DNA of 25,494 nt from contig JAVBNJ010000041.1 in assembly GCA_031551625.1 (NCBI GenBank), positions 1 to 25,494 on the forward strand, given 5' to 3'. The DNA comes from JAVBNJ01 sp031551625 (GTDB lineage Bacteria > Bacteroidota > Bacteroidia > Bacteroidales > UBA932). The notes under the pieces are model-generated. The model was given only the letters and a program-made list of their open reading frames with translations. It was not told the DNA's origin and made no database searches. The position numbers and the translations under genes were made by a program. Each line of letters starts with the position of its first letter. The first letter of the stretch is position 1. Shown piece after piece: positions 16,301-24,033 of this stretch.

Positions 16301-17995
16301 TCCGGCTCCGGCAACTTTGAGGGTCACATCGCCCATGCCTTCGATGGTTAGCTTGTACACGCCATTAGCAATGTCGCTGCGAAAAGTTAATGCGCTATTC
16401 AACGTGTAGGTTCCGGCCTCTACTTGAAAGGCGACGTCATCAACAATACCACAGGCGTTGTCCAATGTCGTTTGCAAATCGTCGAATGTCGGGAAATCCC
16501 TTTTATCGCCATTGTTCCGGCCAATGGTGTAAGTACCGTATAGGTGATTGGTGGGAATTATTTGTACACGTTCCCTGTCGGCCTGCCATTGCAAAACAGG
16601 CAAGCTGCCTTCGCAGGAACCGGCCGAAGCGGAGGGCATTACCCACACCTCGTCGAAATTCCAATCCAAGCCGGTTTCGTAAGTCGTTTGGGTGTACAGT
16701 CCGGCCATTGTTTTGTCTTCGCCGTTCATATCATTGGCCGTTCCGGTAACCGTACTGCCGTTGAGCAGTAGGCGGTCATAGGCATAATTATTGGTATACG
16801 TTCCAGGGCGGTGAAAAAACGCCACATATTCCGTTCCTGCAATCCGGTTTAGTTCTGCAGAGCCGGAGACCACCGCGTTAGCGGCCACACTATTTTTCAC
16901 GATGCCGTTTTCCGATAACCCTATAATTCCACCGGCAATGGGTGTGCCGACTCCGGTTGCCGTACCTGCCGCATAGCAATTATCCACCATTCCGGAGATA
17001 TAATTATCGGGTGCGTTGGAGTAAATACCCAGCACCCCCACCAATCCTCCACAGAAAGACTCCCCTGCATTATTACGATGGATAATGGCTGACGCAGCAT
17101 AGCTGTTTTTAATAACAGCGCCGAACGCGCACCCCACCAAGCCGCCCACATGGTTATTGGCCTCAATAGTTCCTTTGGCATAACAATTTTCAATTATTCC
17201 AAGTTCAATTAGCCCTATCAATCCGCCGACATCATGTCTTCCATTGACCCATCCTTTTGCGGAACATTTGGCAATACGCACTGTTGCACTACTTGCACTG
17301 GCTAAACAACGCACACGGCCAACCAATCCGCCGGTTTCGTCCCCTCCTTCCACTTCCACATCTGCCCGGCAATTTTGAAGAAGCACTCTCCTATAATCTT
17401 CCAAACGGAGCCCACCCGCGTCTTGTAAGCTCCCTGCCATCCCGCCGACATTTAATACTCCTTTCACGCTGCCTGTTACCGTACAATCCATCAACAGCTC
17501 CTTCATGCCGGTTCCATTATACACCCCTCCTCCCGAACAGCTTCCAATCAATATTCCAACCCCTTCATTCCCTATAATGCGGCGCCCCGGAGCTACGCTA
17601 ACGGTCAAACTATCAATCATAGCATGGCTTGCTACCGCACCAAACAGGCCTACGTTATCGCAACCCGGCCGGTTAATGAATAGTCCGGTAATCTTATGTC
17701 CGCCGCCATGAAATTTCCCTTGAAAAACAGCGGTGGCAACATGTATCGGCTCCCAGCCTTCGACAGGGTGGTTGGCCGCTAAAAATGCGGTAAGGTCAAT
17801 ATCGTTGTTCAGGCGGAAATGGCTCATTAAATGGTTACGCACATTGTCGAGTTGCCCGGCTGTACAAATAAGGAAAGGGTCGTCTTTGGTACCCGTGCCG
17901 CCGCAAAAGCCGGAGTTGTTTTGGGCATAGAGCGTCGCATAGTTTCCTGTTATGTATAACAAGGTAAGAAACACTATGCGAAATAATCTTTTCAT
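13334..17995 (-). CDS. Large T9SS-secreted surface protein: GLUG repeats, beta-helix, Ig-like domains
   Basis: 1553 residues from the ATG at 17995; a longer frame to 18229 overlaps the helicase gene and the promoter, so I reject it. Signal peptide 1-25 (MKRLFRIVFLTLLYITGNY, then ATLYAQ). Residues about 60-400 carry GLUG-type repeats (GGLVGCAFGAVIKNSYAAS, VGGLIGLIELGIIENCYAKG). Residues about 500-930 are a right-handed beta-helix with GGGIYTGEMLKLTGCTVAGN repeats and a choice-of-anchor Q end (NGGPTPTV, RADIGAVET). Ig/PKD-like domains follow, including copies at an 83-residue period with CEGSGSLTFSVP and the CWSRY/CWSSY motif, then two Ig domains with YQWYYNG and FQWYKNG. The last 75 residues are a T9SS type A sorting domain (VKIYPNPVSLQLTIEV to TTTIIKQ). 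It is likely an exported, surface-attached adhesin-like protein; ligand unknown. Confidence 0.92.
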   Translation of the reverse strand: MKRLFRIVFLTLLYITGNYATLYAQNNSGFCGGTGTKDDPFLICTAGQLDNVRNHLMSHFRLNNDIDLTAFLAANHPVEGWEPIHVATAVFQGKFHGGGHKITGLFINRPGCDNVGLFGAVASHAMIDSLTVSVAPGRRIIGNEGVGILIGSCSGGGVYNGTGMKELLMDCTVTGSVKGVLNVGGMAGSLQDAGGLRLEDYRRVLLQNCRADVEVEGGDETGGLVGRVRCLASASSATVRIAKCSAKGWVNGRHDVGGLIGLIELGIIENCYAKGTIEANNHVGGLVGCAFGAVIKNSYAASAIIHRNNAGESFCGGLVGVLGIYSNAPDNYISGMVDNCYAAGTATGVGTPIAGGIIGLSENGIVKNSVAANAVVSGSAELNRIAGTEYVAFFHRPGTYTNNYAYDRLLLNGSTVTGTANDMNGEDKTMAGLYTQTTYETGLDWNFDEVWVMPSASAGSCEGSLPVLQWQADRERVQIIPTNHLYGTYTIGRNNGDKRDFPTFDDLQTTLDNACGIVDDVAFQVEAGTYTLNSALTFRSDIANGVYKLTIEGMGDVTLKVAGAGYRHILIKDTLSTHIRRVHLLGPNDTTQTPGATWQTGGGIENAVPVYVDNGETIVTDGHRFDSLHISGCSAGKGGAIGIYNRYNSVSVVNCVLRKNYATTAGGAVYADYRGDIGHSIIAGNSTAGNGGGIYTGEMLKLTGCTVAGNSAANGGALYNKEAANAALCDLQNNTIKGNSALRGGALYILRANIYGSTIIDNSATDNGGGIYTSDNVRFYGSIVMGNRAAAGANVSGANNLADDGAYNLTGDATGYEAAFGTSIPALAGNGGPTPTVMIKPHGAADNKIPAEVLQTWPVTLRDQRDTVRPQNQRADIGAVETHTTCTFTSKPAINVTGSADFCAGDSATLAVPRISGLYYQWFCNGSAIAGATAASYVAKETPGSYYAEVSDGVCSMYSDTLVLNVLERPNRALDYVHKSSCLFVVDSYLIFGAVENQHAYEWHESNSSGIVVSTQQSMTYTMPGTYSFAVRVQGDNGCWSRFEDTGTWVIDDLEPAPPVTVSPNVCEGSGSLTFSVPGSYTECRWKENSSSTATAGTATTLTCTAGGSHSYVVSVRGSSGCWSRYSEPQSGEIYAIPATPAITVSPDVCEGSGSLTFSVPDSYAAYEWRMNNQSNPIAEINHLVTETTAGTYAYVVRIQNENNCWSSYSAASTGTVYALPELQLSSASADAAICSGQSISPIIYTLGGSAHSYTVGGLPDGILASLSGNTVTIAGSALQAGDYNYTITTGNPYGCAEISASGSVTVLESAGELDDLPDAFIRKGGNHTFRITATGRNVSYQWYYNGEPVMGATQNFYTISNATPADNGRYHVQATYPCGVATSRTAWLDVCLPEEKIIMYYWPDVPLVNCNAATNGGYQLVAFQWYKNGTAMQDATLPYIQIPESERSAVYHCTVVTAAGDTINVCPFSLQTMPTKAQQGSVKIYPNPVSLQLTIEVDEGLHYSQAECYNMNGGLVAIYKLAGPLTTIDVSALQNSMYVWKIGTVTTTIIKQ

Positions 17996-18014
17996 GGCAG
18001 GCCGGAAAGCTTTA

Positions 18015-18046
18015 CAAAGATAACACATCTTTATTGTTCCGGCAAG
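18015..18046 (-). promoter_or_regulatory. Promoter for the T9SS protein / beta-barrel pair
   Basis: On the minus strand CTTG (18043-18046), 20 bases, then TATCTTTG (18015-18022), close to TTTG-N19-21-TAnnTTTG. It sits between the helicase stop (18048) and the ATG at 17995, and supports that start over the longer frame. Confidence 0.6.
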
Positions 18047-18047
18047 G

Positions 18048-19463
18048 CTATTGCAAATATTGCTCGTTGAAATTGACGAGGTACAATTTTTCGGTAGCGC
18101 GTGTAAAGGCAGTGTAGAGCCAGCGCAAGTCGTCAATAGTGGTTGGGGCGTCGCCCCAGAACGGGTTATCGACAAATACCGCACGCCACTGTCCGCCTTG
18201 CGCTTTGTGGCAGGTAACGGCTGCGGCATATTTTATTTGCAGCGCATTGTAATACATGTCTTCACGCACGGCTTTGTAGCGCTTGCGCTTGTCACCGATA
18301 TGCGCGTAGTCGGCGGCCACATCAAGGAAGAGTTGCCGCTGTGCTTCCTGCCCCAGCGAAGGCGTTTCGGCCAGCAGGGTGTCGAGCATTATTTTTGTGG
18401 TTATCTCCGTGTCGTTGTAGTCGGGGAAGCGCAGCACCGCTTCGGCAAAGTGCAGACCGTAGCGTTCTTCATATTTGCGAATCCGGAGTAGATCGGCAAT
18501 GTCGCCGTTGGCAATAAAATCCATATCTTCCACATCGTCGAGGAACTGGTAGCAGTTTTTCACCACCATGATGCGATCGCCGGTGGTGAGCTGTTCCTCG
18601 CGGTATTGTATTTTTCCGCGGATGCCCTGGTTGTAGCGATTGGCGCGCTTATTCGAACGGCACACTACTATTGTTTCGCGGTCGCCATACTCATCGTATG
18701 CATCCGATAGTTTCTCCATCAACTCCGCACCGGTAATGGCTTCCACATCGGGGAAGTTTTTAACTAAGAATTTAGGTATTTCTTCGTGTTGCCGTTCGAT
18801 GCTCTGTCGCAGTAGCGTCGCATTACACAAAATGCCCGATTCCGAAGCCTGCCGCACCACATCGCGCAACTGCACATGGGCCGCCACGCCATAGTGTTGC
18901 ATCTCGTGCAAGTCAAGCGCCGGGCTTTCGGAGAAGCCGATAGGCGGCAACTGCGCGTTATCGCCCGCAAGGATGAGCTTGCAGTTTTCACCGCGGCTCA
19001 CGTACTCTACCAAATCGTCGAGCAGGCTACCGCTGCCGAACGGCGATTGTTCCGACGCACGGTTTGCAATCATCGAGGCTTCGTCGACAATAAATACGGT
19101 GTTCTTGTAATCGTTGTGGTTCAAGCCAAACAGGCCTACTCCATCGTGCAACGATTTCTGGCGGTATATTTTTTTGTGAATGGTGAATGCGCTTTTGCCC
19201 GTGTAGTTCGAGAGCACTTTCGCCGCACGGCCGGTGGGCGCCAGCATCACGACATTTATTTTCAGCTCGCCGAGCAAACGCACCAACGCTGCAATGGCCG
19301 TTGTTTTTCCCGTACCGGCATAGCCACCCAGAATAAAAATGCGCTGCGAACCTGTTCCGGGAATAAACTCTGCCAACTGCTGCAAGAGTTGCCGCTGCCC
19401 TTCGGTAGGCTCGTACTTCAGGTGTTCGAGTAGACGACTGTATAAAAAAGTGGATAGAGACAC
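18048..19463 (-). CDS. RecD-like ATP-dependent DNA helicase (superfamily 1B)
   Basis: 471 residues. Walker A is GGYAGTGKTT (46-55), with LAPTGRAAKVLSNYTG (motif Ia) and VFIVDEASMI (Walker B). LILAGDNAQLPPIG is motif III and VVCRSNKRANRYNQGIRG motif IV. VTCHKAQGGQWRAVFVD is motif V and LYTAFTRATEKLYLVNF motif VI at the C-terminus. These match the AAA_30 plus UvrD_C_2 arrangement of RecD2/Pif1-like helicases. It is shorter than RecD2 (about 700-750 aa) because the N-terminal helix-hairpin-helix region is absent; this short stand-alone form is common in Bacteroidota. It probably unwinds DNA 5' to 3' in repair or replication. It lies 83 bases after trkH on the same strand. No RecB or RecC partner is in the window. 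Confidence 0.92.
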   Translation of the reverse strand: MSLSTFLYSRLLEHLKYEPTEGQRQLLQQLAEFIPGTGSQRIFILGGYAGTGKTTAIAALVRLLGELKINVVMLAPTGRAAKVLSNYTGKSAFTIHKKIYRQKSLHDGVGLFGLNHNDYKNTVFIVDEASMIANRASEQSPFGSGSLLDDLVEYVSRGENCKLILAGDNAQLPPIGFSESPALDLHEMQHYGVAAHVQLRDVVRQASESGILCNATLLRQSIERQHEEIPKFLVKNFPDVEAITGAELMEKLSDAYDEYGDRETIVVCRSNKRANRYNQGIRGKIQYREEQLTTGDRIMVVKNCYQFLDDVEDMDFIANGDIADLLRIRKYEERYGLHFAEAVLRFPDYNDTEITTKIMLDTLLAETPSLGQEAQRQLFLDVAADYAHIGDKRKRYKAVREDMYYNALQIKYAAAVTCHKAQGGQWRAVFVDNPFWGDAPTTIDDLRWLYTAFTRATEKLYLVNFNEQYLQ

Positions 19464-19470
19464 TGTTTAA

Positions 19471-19540
19471 TTCAATATTCAAAGTTCAAGATTAAATTAA
19501 GCATTTCAAATTTTGAATCTTGAATTTCAAATCTTGAATC
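19471..19540. repeat. Degenerate AT-rich tandem repeat between trkH and the helicase
   Basis: Words built from TTCAAA and CTTGAA recur: TTTCAAAT at 19504 and 19525, TCTTGAAT at 19518 and 19532, and a diverged copy around 19478-19494. The spacer is nearly all A, T and these words. No terminator-like stem with a T-run is seen, so read-through from trkH into the helicase is plausible. Confidence 0.5.
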
Positions 19541-19546
19541 CATTTG

Positions 19547-20989
19547 TTACCGCCAACTACGGACGAAGAATACCAGCAGCAGGCCGAATATTTCCAAACG
19601 TCCGAAGAGCATTTGCAAAGTTAATACAAACTTTCCGATAAAGGGAATAGCATCGTAATTACCCAGCCCGCCAATGTCTCCAAAAGCAGGGCCTACATTA
19701 CCCAAGCACGATGCGGATGCTGAAAAACTTGTCATCAGATCTATTCCTAGGGCTGTTAACACCAGCGTCCCGGCAATGGCCATCAGAATGTATGTAATAG
19801 CAAATAATGCCACAGATGAAACGGCTTCGGCATCCATTGGCACGCCGCCTATGCGTGTGGGAATAATTGCATTTGGGTGTCGCTGCTTACGTATAAGCGA
19901 GCGGATTGATTTCAACAGTATCCATACCCGATCTACTTTGATGCCACCGGTAGTAGAGCCCGCACAGGCACACTGAAACATAAAATAAATAAGGAGCAGG
20001 ACAGAAAACGATGGCCAAAAAACCGCATCAGCTGTAGCAAAACCTGAGGTTGTAGTTATACATACTACTTGAAAGGCCCCATAACGGAACGCATCCACAA
20101 TATTGTTGTAAAGGCCGTTGTATAAAAGATTGAACGCTATCAATAGACTACCCAGTAGCATACCTATAAGATAAAAACGAGTAGCTGCCGATTTCCACAA
20201 TGGTTTATATTCACCACGAAGCGCCGTATATAACAAACCGAAGTGCATGCCCGAAATGATCATAAAAACGGTTATCACGACTTCTATCCATCCATTGTGA
20301 AAACTCAAAATACTCTCGTTACGTGTACTAAAGCCTCCTGTAGCAATCGTACTAAACGAATGGTTAATGGCATCGAACCAATCCATGCCTGCAATCATCA
20401 GCGCCCCGGTTTCGGCCAATATCAAGCCTATGTACATAAATGTTATCACACGGGCGGTTTGCTGCACACGGAATTTGTAGTTGCCTTGCGAGAGGGGTGA
20501 TATCTCGGTTTTTGCCAACCGCAGTTTCAGGTTACGCATGGTGGGAAGCACCAGCACCAACATCAACACAACCCCTAAACCACCGATAAAGTGTGTAGCT
20601 GAGCGCCAAAACAGCAGCCCCTTTGGCAGTGCTTCAACCTCTTTGAGAATAGTGGCGCCGGTAGTGGTATAGCCGGAAACACTTTCGAACCAGGCGTTGA
20701 CAAGTGAAAAAGGCTCGCCCCACAACAGGTAGGGCAACATGCCGAACAGGCAACTGGCCAGCCACGAGAGCGCTAAAATACTGGTTCCTTCGCGCGATGT
20801 GATATCGGCTGCCGGGCGTACAAAAATTACCGGCACAATACCAGCCACTCCTGTAATGGCTGCACTAAGCAGTAAATAAAACAATGCTTCGCCACCTTGC
20901 AGCAATGCTACTACAGCAGCAAGCAACATAACTGCTGCATTAAGCAACAGCACAAGGCCAGTGTACCGGATAATGATGTTAAGCCTCAT
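19547..20989 (-). CDS. trkH: TrkH family potassium uptake protein
   Basis: Potassium channel-like subunit of the Trk/Ktr system in the inner membrane, 480 residues, full length. Multiple hydrophobic helices are spaced by the four pore loops: SGYTTTGATIL, STIATGGFSTRN, TTSGFATAD and CLGNVGPAFGD, each with the expected central glycine. FWRSATHFIGGLGVVLMLV and FQCACAGSTTGGIKVDR are also typical. The C-terminus ends in FGRLEIFGLLLVFF. TrkH normally works with the cytoplasmic NAD/nucleotide-binding protein TrkA; no trkA is found beside it here, so it must be elsewhere. The start at 20989 lies 39 bases after the OmpA gene stop on the same strand, and transcription with it is possible. Confidence 0.96.
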   Translation of the reverse strand: MRLNIIIRYTGLVLLLNAAVMLLAAVVALLQGGEALFYLLLSAAITGVAGIVPVIFVRPAADITSREGTSILALSWLASCLFGMLPYLLWGEPFSLVNAWFESVSGYTTTGATILKEVEALPKGLLFWRSATHFIGGLGVVLMLVLVLPTMRNLKLRLAKTEISPLSQGNYKFRVQQTARVITFMYIGLILAETGALMIAGMDWFDAINHSFSTIATGGFSTRNESILSFHNGWIEVVITVFMIISGMHFGLLYTALRGEYKPLWKSAATRFYLIGMLLGSLLIAFNLLYNGLYNNIVDAFRYGAFQVVCITTTSGFATADAVFWPSFSVLLLIYFMFQCACAGSTTGGIKVDRVWILLKSIRSLIRKQRHPNAIIPTRIGGVPMDAEAVSSVALFAITYILMAIAGTLVLTALGIDLMTSFSASASCLGNVGPAFGDIGGLGNYDAIPFIGKFVLTLQMLFGRLEIFGLLLVFFVRSWR

Positions 20990-21028
20990 TTCCCTTGATT
21001 GTAGACGCTTGGCAAAATTTCCGTCTGC

Positions 21029-23266
21029 TTATTTTTTGTTTTTCACAATAGTAACCACCATGCGGCGATTCTTCTGGCGTCCTTCTTCGGTTTTATTAGA
21101 AGCTACCGGCTTGGTATCGCCCATGCCGTATGTATCTACACGCTCGGGCGCCACGCCGCGTTTAATCAAATAATTGCGACCTGCATTAGCGCGGTTCTGC
21201 GACAACAGTTTGTTGAACGACGAACTTCCCACATTGTCGGTATGTCCCACAATGGTTACACGCCATGAAGGATTTTTCTTCAGCAGTTCTGCCAAATCAT
21301 CCATTGATTTGTGCGAGCCTGCGCGGATAGTGGCTTTTCCCGTATCAAATTCAATATCGTTGAACGCATTATCCACCACGTCTTTCTGTTCCTTGGTGAG
21401 CGCTATCGCTTCATACTTTTTCGTATCAATTACTTCGGGTTCTACGAGCACTACTTCTTCTTTCTTCGGTTCTTCCTGCTTCACCACTATCACTTCTTCT
21501 TTAGCTCCCTGATAGCCTTCGGGGCAACCAAAATTCCAAATGGGGCCAGGCGTATCGAGGCAGCGGTCGTATTTATCTGCTACACCATCACCGTCGCGGT
21601 CGGGACAACCATTCGTAGCGGCAGGTCCCGGTTCCAGCGGGCATTCGTCATTTTTATCAACTATACCGTCACCATCGGTATCGGGGCAGCCTTTGTATTC
21701 GCGCTGACCTGCTTCGTAAGGGCAAGCATCTTCTACATCAATAATACCATCACCGTCGCTATCCGGGCAACCGCCTGTTGCAGCAGGGCCTGCTTCGTAC
21801 GGGCAAAGATCCACATCATCGGGGATACCGTCGCCGTCGCTATCCGGGCAACCTTTTGTAGCCCATGGCCCACGCGCCTTCGGACACAAGTCGTATTGGT
21901 CGGATACACCGTCGCCGTCGACATCCTTCTTCATATTTTTCGTAAACGGTATTTTTACTATCACCGAAATATCGGTAGCCTTGCTATTCTTAGATGCCAA
22001 ATTAGTAAACAATGTTTGCGAACCTATCCACAGCGGACCAAGGCGCAGCATCAAACCGGCATTGAAGTTGCTATATTGGTCGTATTGCAACGGAAGCCCT
22101 ATACCAAACCACAGCCGTTCGAAACGCGGCGTCAATGTATACGTGTTACGGTAGAATGCTTTTTTAGCATCTTGCGAGAAACCCACTACCGCATTGGCAT
22201 TCAAATAAACTCCTTTTCCCACATTCCAGTCCACTGCAGCATTGAGTACCATAGGCAGGCTCATCGAATATTCAGAGAACGGCACATCGTCGGGATTAAC
22301 TCCGTCGGTTACGCGGTCGAATAAATTAGTTAGCGTAATGCCGTCGAGACTAACGGCAGAGCCATTGCCTCGGAATGCATATCCCCCACCCTTGTAGTTC
22401 ACTGCTGTTCCCAAATCGAAGAGGGCGACCGATGCTTTCAATAAATATTTATTAGGATAAGGCTTCACCAACCCACGTTCGCCATCCATGTCATACTTGT
22501 GCTTCGCAATATCAGGGCGGTACTCGTAGGTTACACCAACATCAATGCCAAACCCCATCTTATTGCTCATCCCGAAATCGAAATAGCGGTTATCGTTTTC
22601 CGAACGGCCAATCTCGCCTGTTACATCAGCGCCCATTGTCAACATGCCATTATTGTAAACAGCTTCGCCACCTGTATATTTCATGTAAACCGAATTGCCT
22701 CCGGAATTCAGTTTCAGCGTAGCGCCCACCGATACGGCATGTACGGCATCCCTCGGTGTTACCATCATGGCATACGATGCAAATAGTTCGGAAAATGTAT
22801 TGTATTGCGAAAAGAAACCATTCATAGCAAACGATGTACCGTTCGCAATATCATTACGCTGGTAAAGCCCCTGCATCAATTCGCGCGGGGCATCGCCAAT
22901 GTTACCGATGCCGCGTGTGCGGAACCCGAAACCGAACGACTGGCGCGGCGTCAACGATACCATTACGTTGAGTAATTCCGCTTGTATATACGAACTCATA
23001 TTATTCTTGCCTTGCAAATCGTAGGTAAAGTCGTTTACATCCAACGACCACAGGTTACCTGCAAAGTTACTGGCAATGCCGCTGTGCAACCCCATTACCG
23101 TTACATCAACCTTGTAGCGGCTATCGGCCATAGATGCCGGTTGCGCGTAAAGGCCTGTAACGCCTGCATAAGGGCCGGTGGCAAAGGGATTATATTGAGC
23201 AAATGCAGCATGCGTAATTACCATCAGGTATAGTACAGCTACTGCTTTCAATAAGTAGTTCTTCAT
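21029..23266 (-). CDS. Outer membrane protein: DUF5723-like barrel, five TSP3 repeats, OmpA peptidoglycan-binding domain
   Basis: 745 residues with a signal peptide (1-23, ending HAAFA). Residues 24-440 form a beta-barrel-like region (ATGPYAGVTGLYAQPASMAD, SVSLTPRQ-type strands, GFGFRTRG), resembling DUF5723. Residues 448-582 are five exactly 27-residue thrombospondin type 3 repeats of the pattern DxDGDGxxDxxDxC...GCP, which bind calcium in known examples. A charged linker rich in Glu, Lys and Val follows (583-632). Residues 633-745 are an OmpA C-terminal domain: IEFDTGKATIRAGS, VTIVGHTDNVGSSSFN, LSQNRANAGRNYL and YGMGDTKPVASN, with the conserved Asp and Arg for peptidoglycan binding. It likely anchors the outer membrane to the wall. 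A TATATTTG box lies upstream. Confidence 0.93.
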   Translation of the reverse strand: MKNYLLKAVAVLYLMVITHAAFAQYNPFATGPYAGVTGLYAQPASMADSRYKVDVTVMGLHSGIASNFAGNLWSLDVNDFTYDLQGKNNMSSYIQAELLNVMVSLTPRQSFGFGFRTRGIGNIGDAPRELMQGLYQRNDIANGTSFAMNGFFSQYNTFSELFASYAMMVTPRDAVHAVSVGATLKLNSGGNSVYMKYTGGEAVYNNGMLTMGADVTGEIGRSENDNRYFDFGMSNKMGFGIDVGVTYEYRPDIAKHKYDMDGERGLVKPYPNKYLLKASVALFDLGTAVNYKGGGYAFRGNGSAVSLDGITLTNLFDRVTDGVNPDDVPFSEYSMSLPMVLNAAVDWNVGKGVYLNANAVVGFSQDAKKAFYRNTYTLTPRFERLWFGIGLPLQYDQYSNFNAGLMLRLGPLWIGSQTLFTNLASKNSKATDISVIVKIPFTKNMKKDVDGDGVSDQYDLCPKARGPWATKGCPDSDGDGIPDDVDLCPYEAGPAATGGCPDSDGDGIIDVEDACPYEAGQREYKGCPDTDGDGIVDKNDECPLEPGPAATNGCPDRDGDGVADKYDRCLDTPGPIWNFGCPEGYQGAKEEVIVVKQEEPKKEEVVLVEPEVIDTKKYEAIALTKEQKDVVDNAFNDIEFDTGKATIRAGSHKSMDDLAELLKKNPSWRVTIVGHTDNVGSSSFNKLLSQNRANAGRNYLIKRGVAPERVDTYGMGDTKPVASNKTEEGRQKNRRMVVTIVKNKK

Positions 23267-23299
23267 ACGTTCCTACATTTTGTAGATTGATATAATTTG

Positions 23300-23307
23300 C
23301 AAATATA
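23300..23307 (-). promoter_or_regulatory. Bacteroidota -7 box for the OmpA/TSP3 gene
   Basis: TATATTTG on the minus strand fits TAnnTTTG, 33 bases before the start codon. No clear -33 TTTG lies at the proper distance. Confidence 0.45.
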
Positions 23308-23399
23308 CAATTTTTTTGCGAAAAAAGAGTACCTATTCCCTGTTTTTCGTATGTGCAGGTTCAACTAACGAATGTGTAGATTCAATACTAGCATTGTTT

Positions 23400-24005
23400 T
23401 TATTTTTGACAACTTTGCATTGCCTTCTGGAACAGCCCGGCATACTTTTCCGCATCTACACCAGATTGTTTGATTAAACGGCTAAAGTCGGTTAAATGCA
23501 TATCAAGCAGGTGCACCAACTGTTTCGGTACAACCCGCAACTCTCCGCCCGTTAAGCCGCCTTCGCTGAGGAACAGCATGTAAAAGTCAGGCCCTTCGCT
23601 GGTCACATAACAAAGAGTGAACATATTTTGTTCTTCTAATAATAATGCCGGACGGAAATTGCTCTTGCCTTTTGTAGTATTCCCTTCTATGCCTAATAGC
23701 GACTTTGCCATGTTGTAGAGCGGAATTTTTTCCAATACCGTCGATTCGTATTTCCGGAGCGCTGTTTGTACCCATTTGCTTTTGATGAGCCAGCCACACA
23801 AAAAGCCTAATAAAATCAAATCAACAATGGAAATTACAATAAATAAAAGGATGCCGTAGAAGTGGGCAATGTGTAGATTCTCGATTAACTGTTGGTTAAT
23901 CGGCTGAAGGATTTTGTGCAACTTTTCCAATAGAATGAGCGAAATCATTAAGGGGAACAATAGGCTTATATAGCCTTTAATCGTGGTTGTGATGAATTTT
24001 TTCAT
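23400..24005 (-). CDS. DUF502-like inner membrane protein
   Basis: 201 residues from the ATG at 24005 (MKKFITTTIKGYISLLF). A longer frame from 24047 adds 14 residues but would begin upstream of the TACTTTTG promoter box, so I prefer 24005. Two membrane helices are visible: residues about 10-27 (YISLLFPLMISLILL) and 48-72 (FYGILLFIVISIVDLILLGF). A soluble region follows, with YESTVLEKIPLYNMAKSLLG, which matches the DUF502 (PF04367) motif after the second helix. GGLTGGELRVVPKQ and LVHLLDMHLTDFSRLIKQSG align with its C-terminal part, although the usual PNPTSG is altered. Role unknown. It precedes the OmpA gene by 133 bases on the same strand. Confidence 0.75.
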   Translation of the reverse strand: MKKFITTTIKGYISLLFPLMISLILLEKLHKILQPINQQLIENLHIAHFYGILLFIVISIVDLILLGFLCGWLIKSKWVQTALRKYESTVLEKIPLYNMAKSLLGIEGNTTKGKSNFRPALLLEEQNMFTLCYVTSEGPDFYMLFLSEGGLTGGELRVVPKQLVHLLDMHLTDFSRLIKQSGVDAEKYAGLFQKAMQSCQK

Positions 24006-24025
24006 TGGTGTAGATTTTCTTTTAG

Positions 24026-24033
24026 CAAAAGTA
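24026..24033 (-). promoter_or_regulatory. Bacteroidota -7 box for the DUF502-like gene
   Basis: TACTTTTG on the minus strand fits TAnnTTTG, 20 bases before the ATG at 24005. The expected -33 region reads TTTT rather than TTTG. Its position is the main reason to choose the shorter start. Confidence 0.5.

Noticed and set aside
17996..18229. Longer N-terminus for the T9SS protein (start at 18229)
   Set aside because: It would overlap the 3' part of the helicase gene and the promoter at 18015-18046, and would bury the clear signal peptide that starts at 17995.
21311..22324. 337-codon plus-strand frame opposite the OmpA/TSP3 gene
   Set aside because: The repeated composition is the reverse complement of the TSP3 repeats; the minus-strand protein has unmistakable domains.
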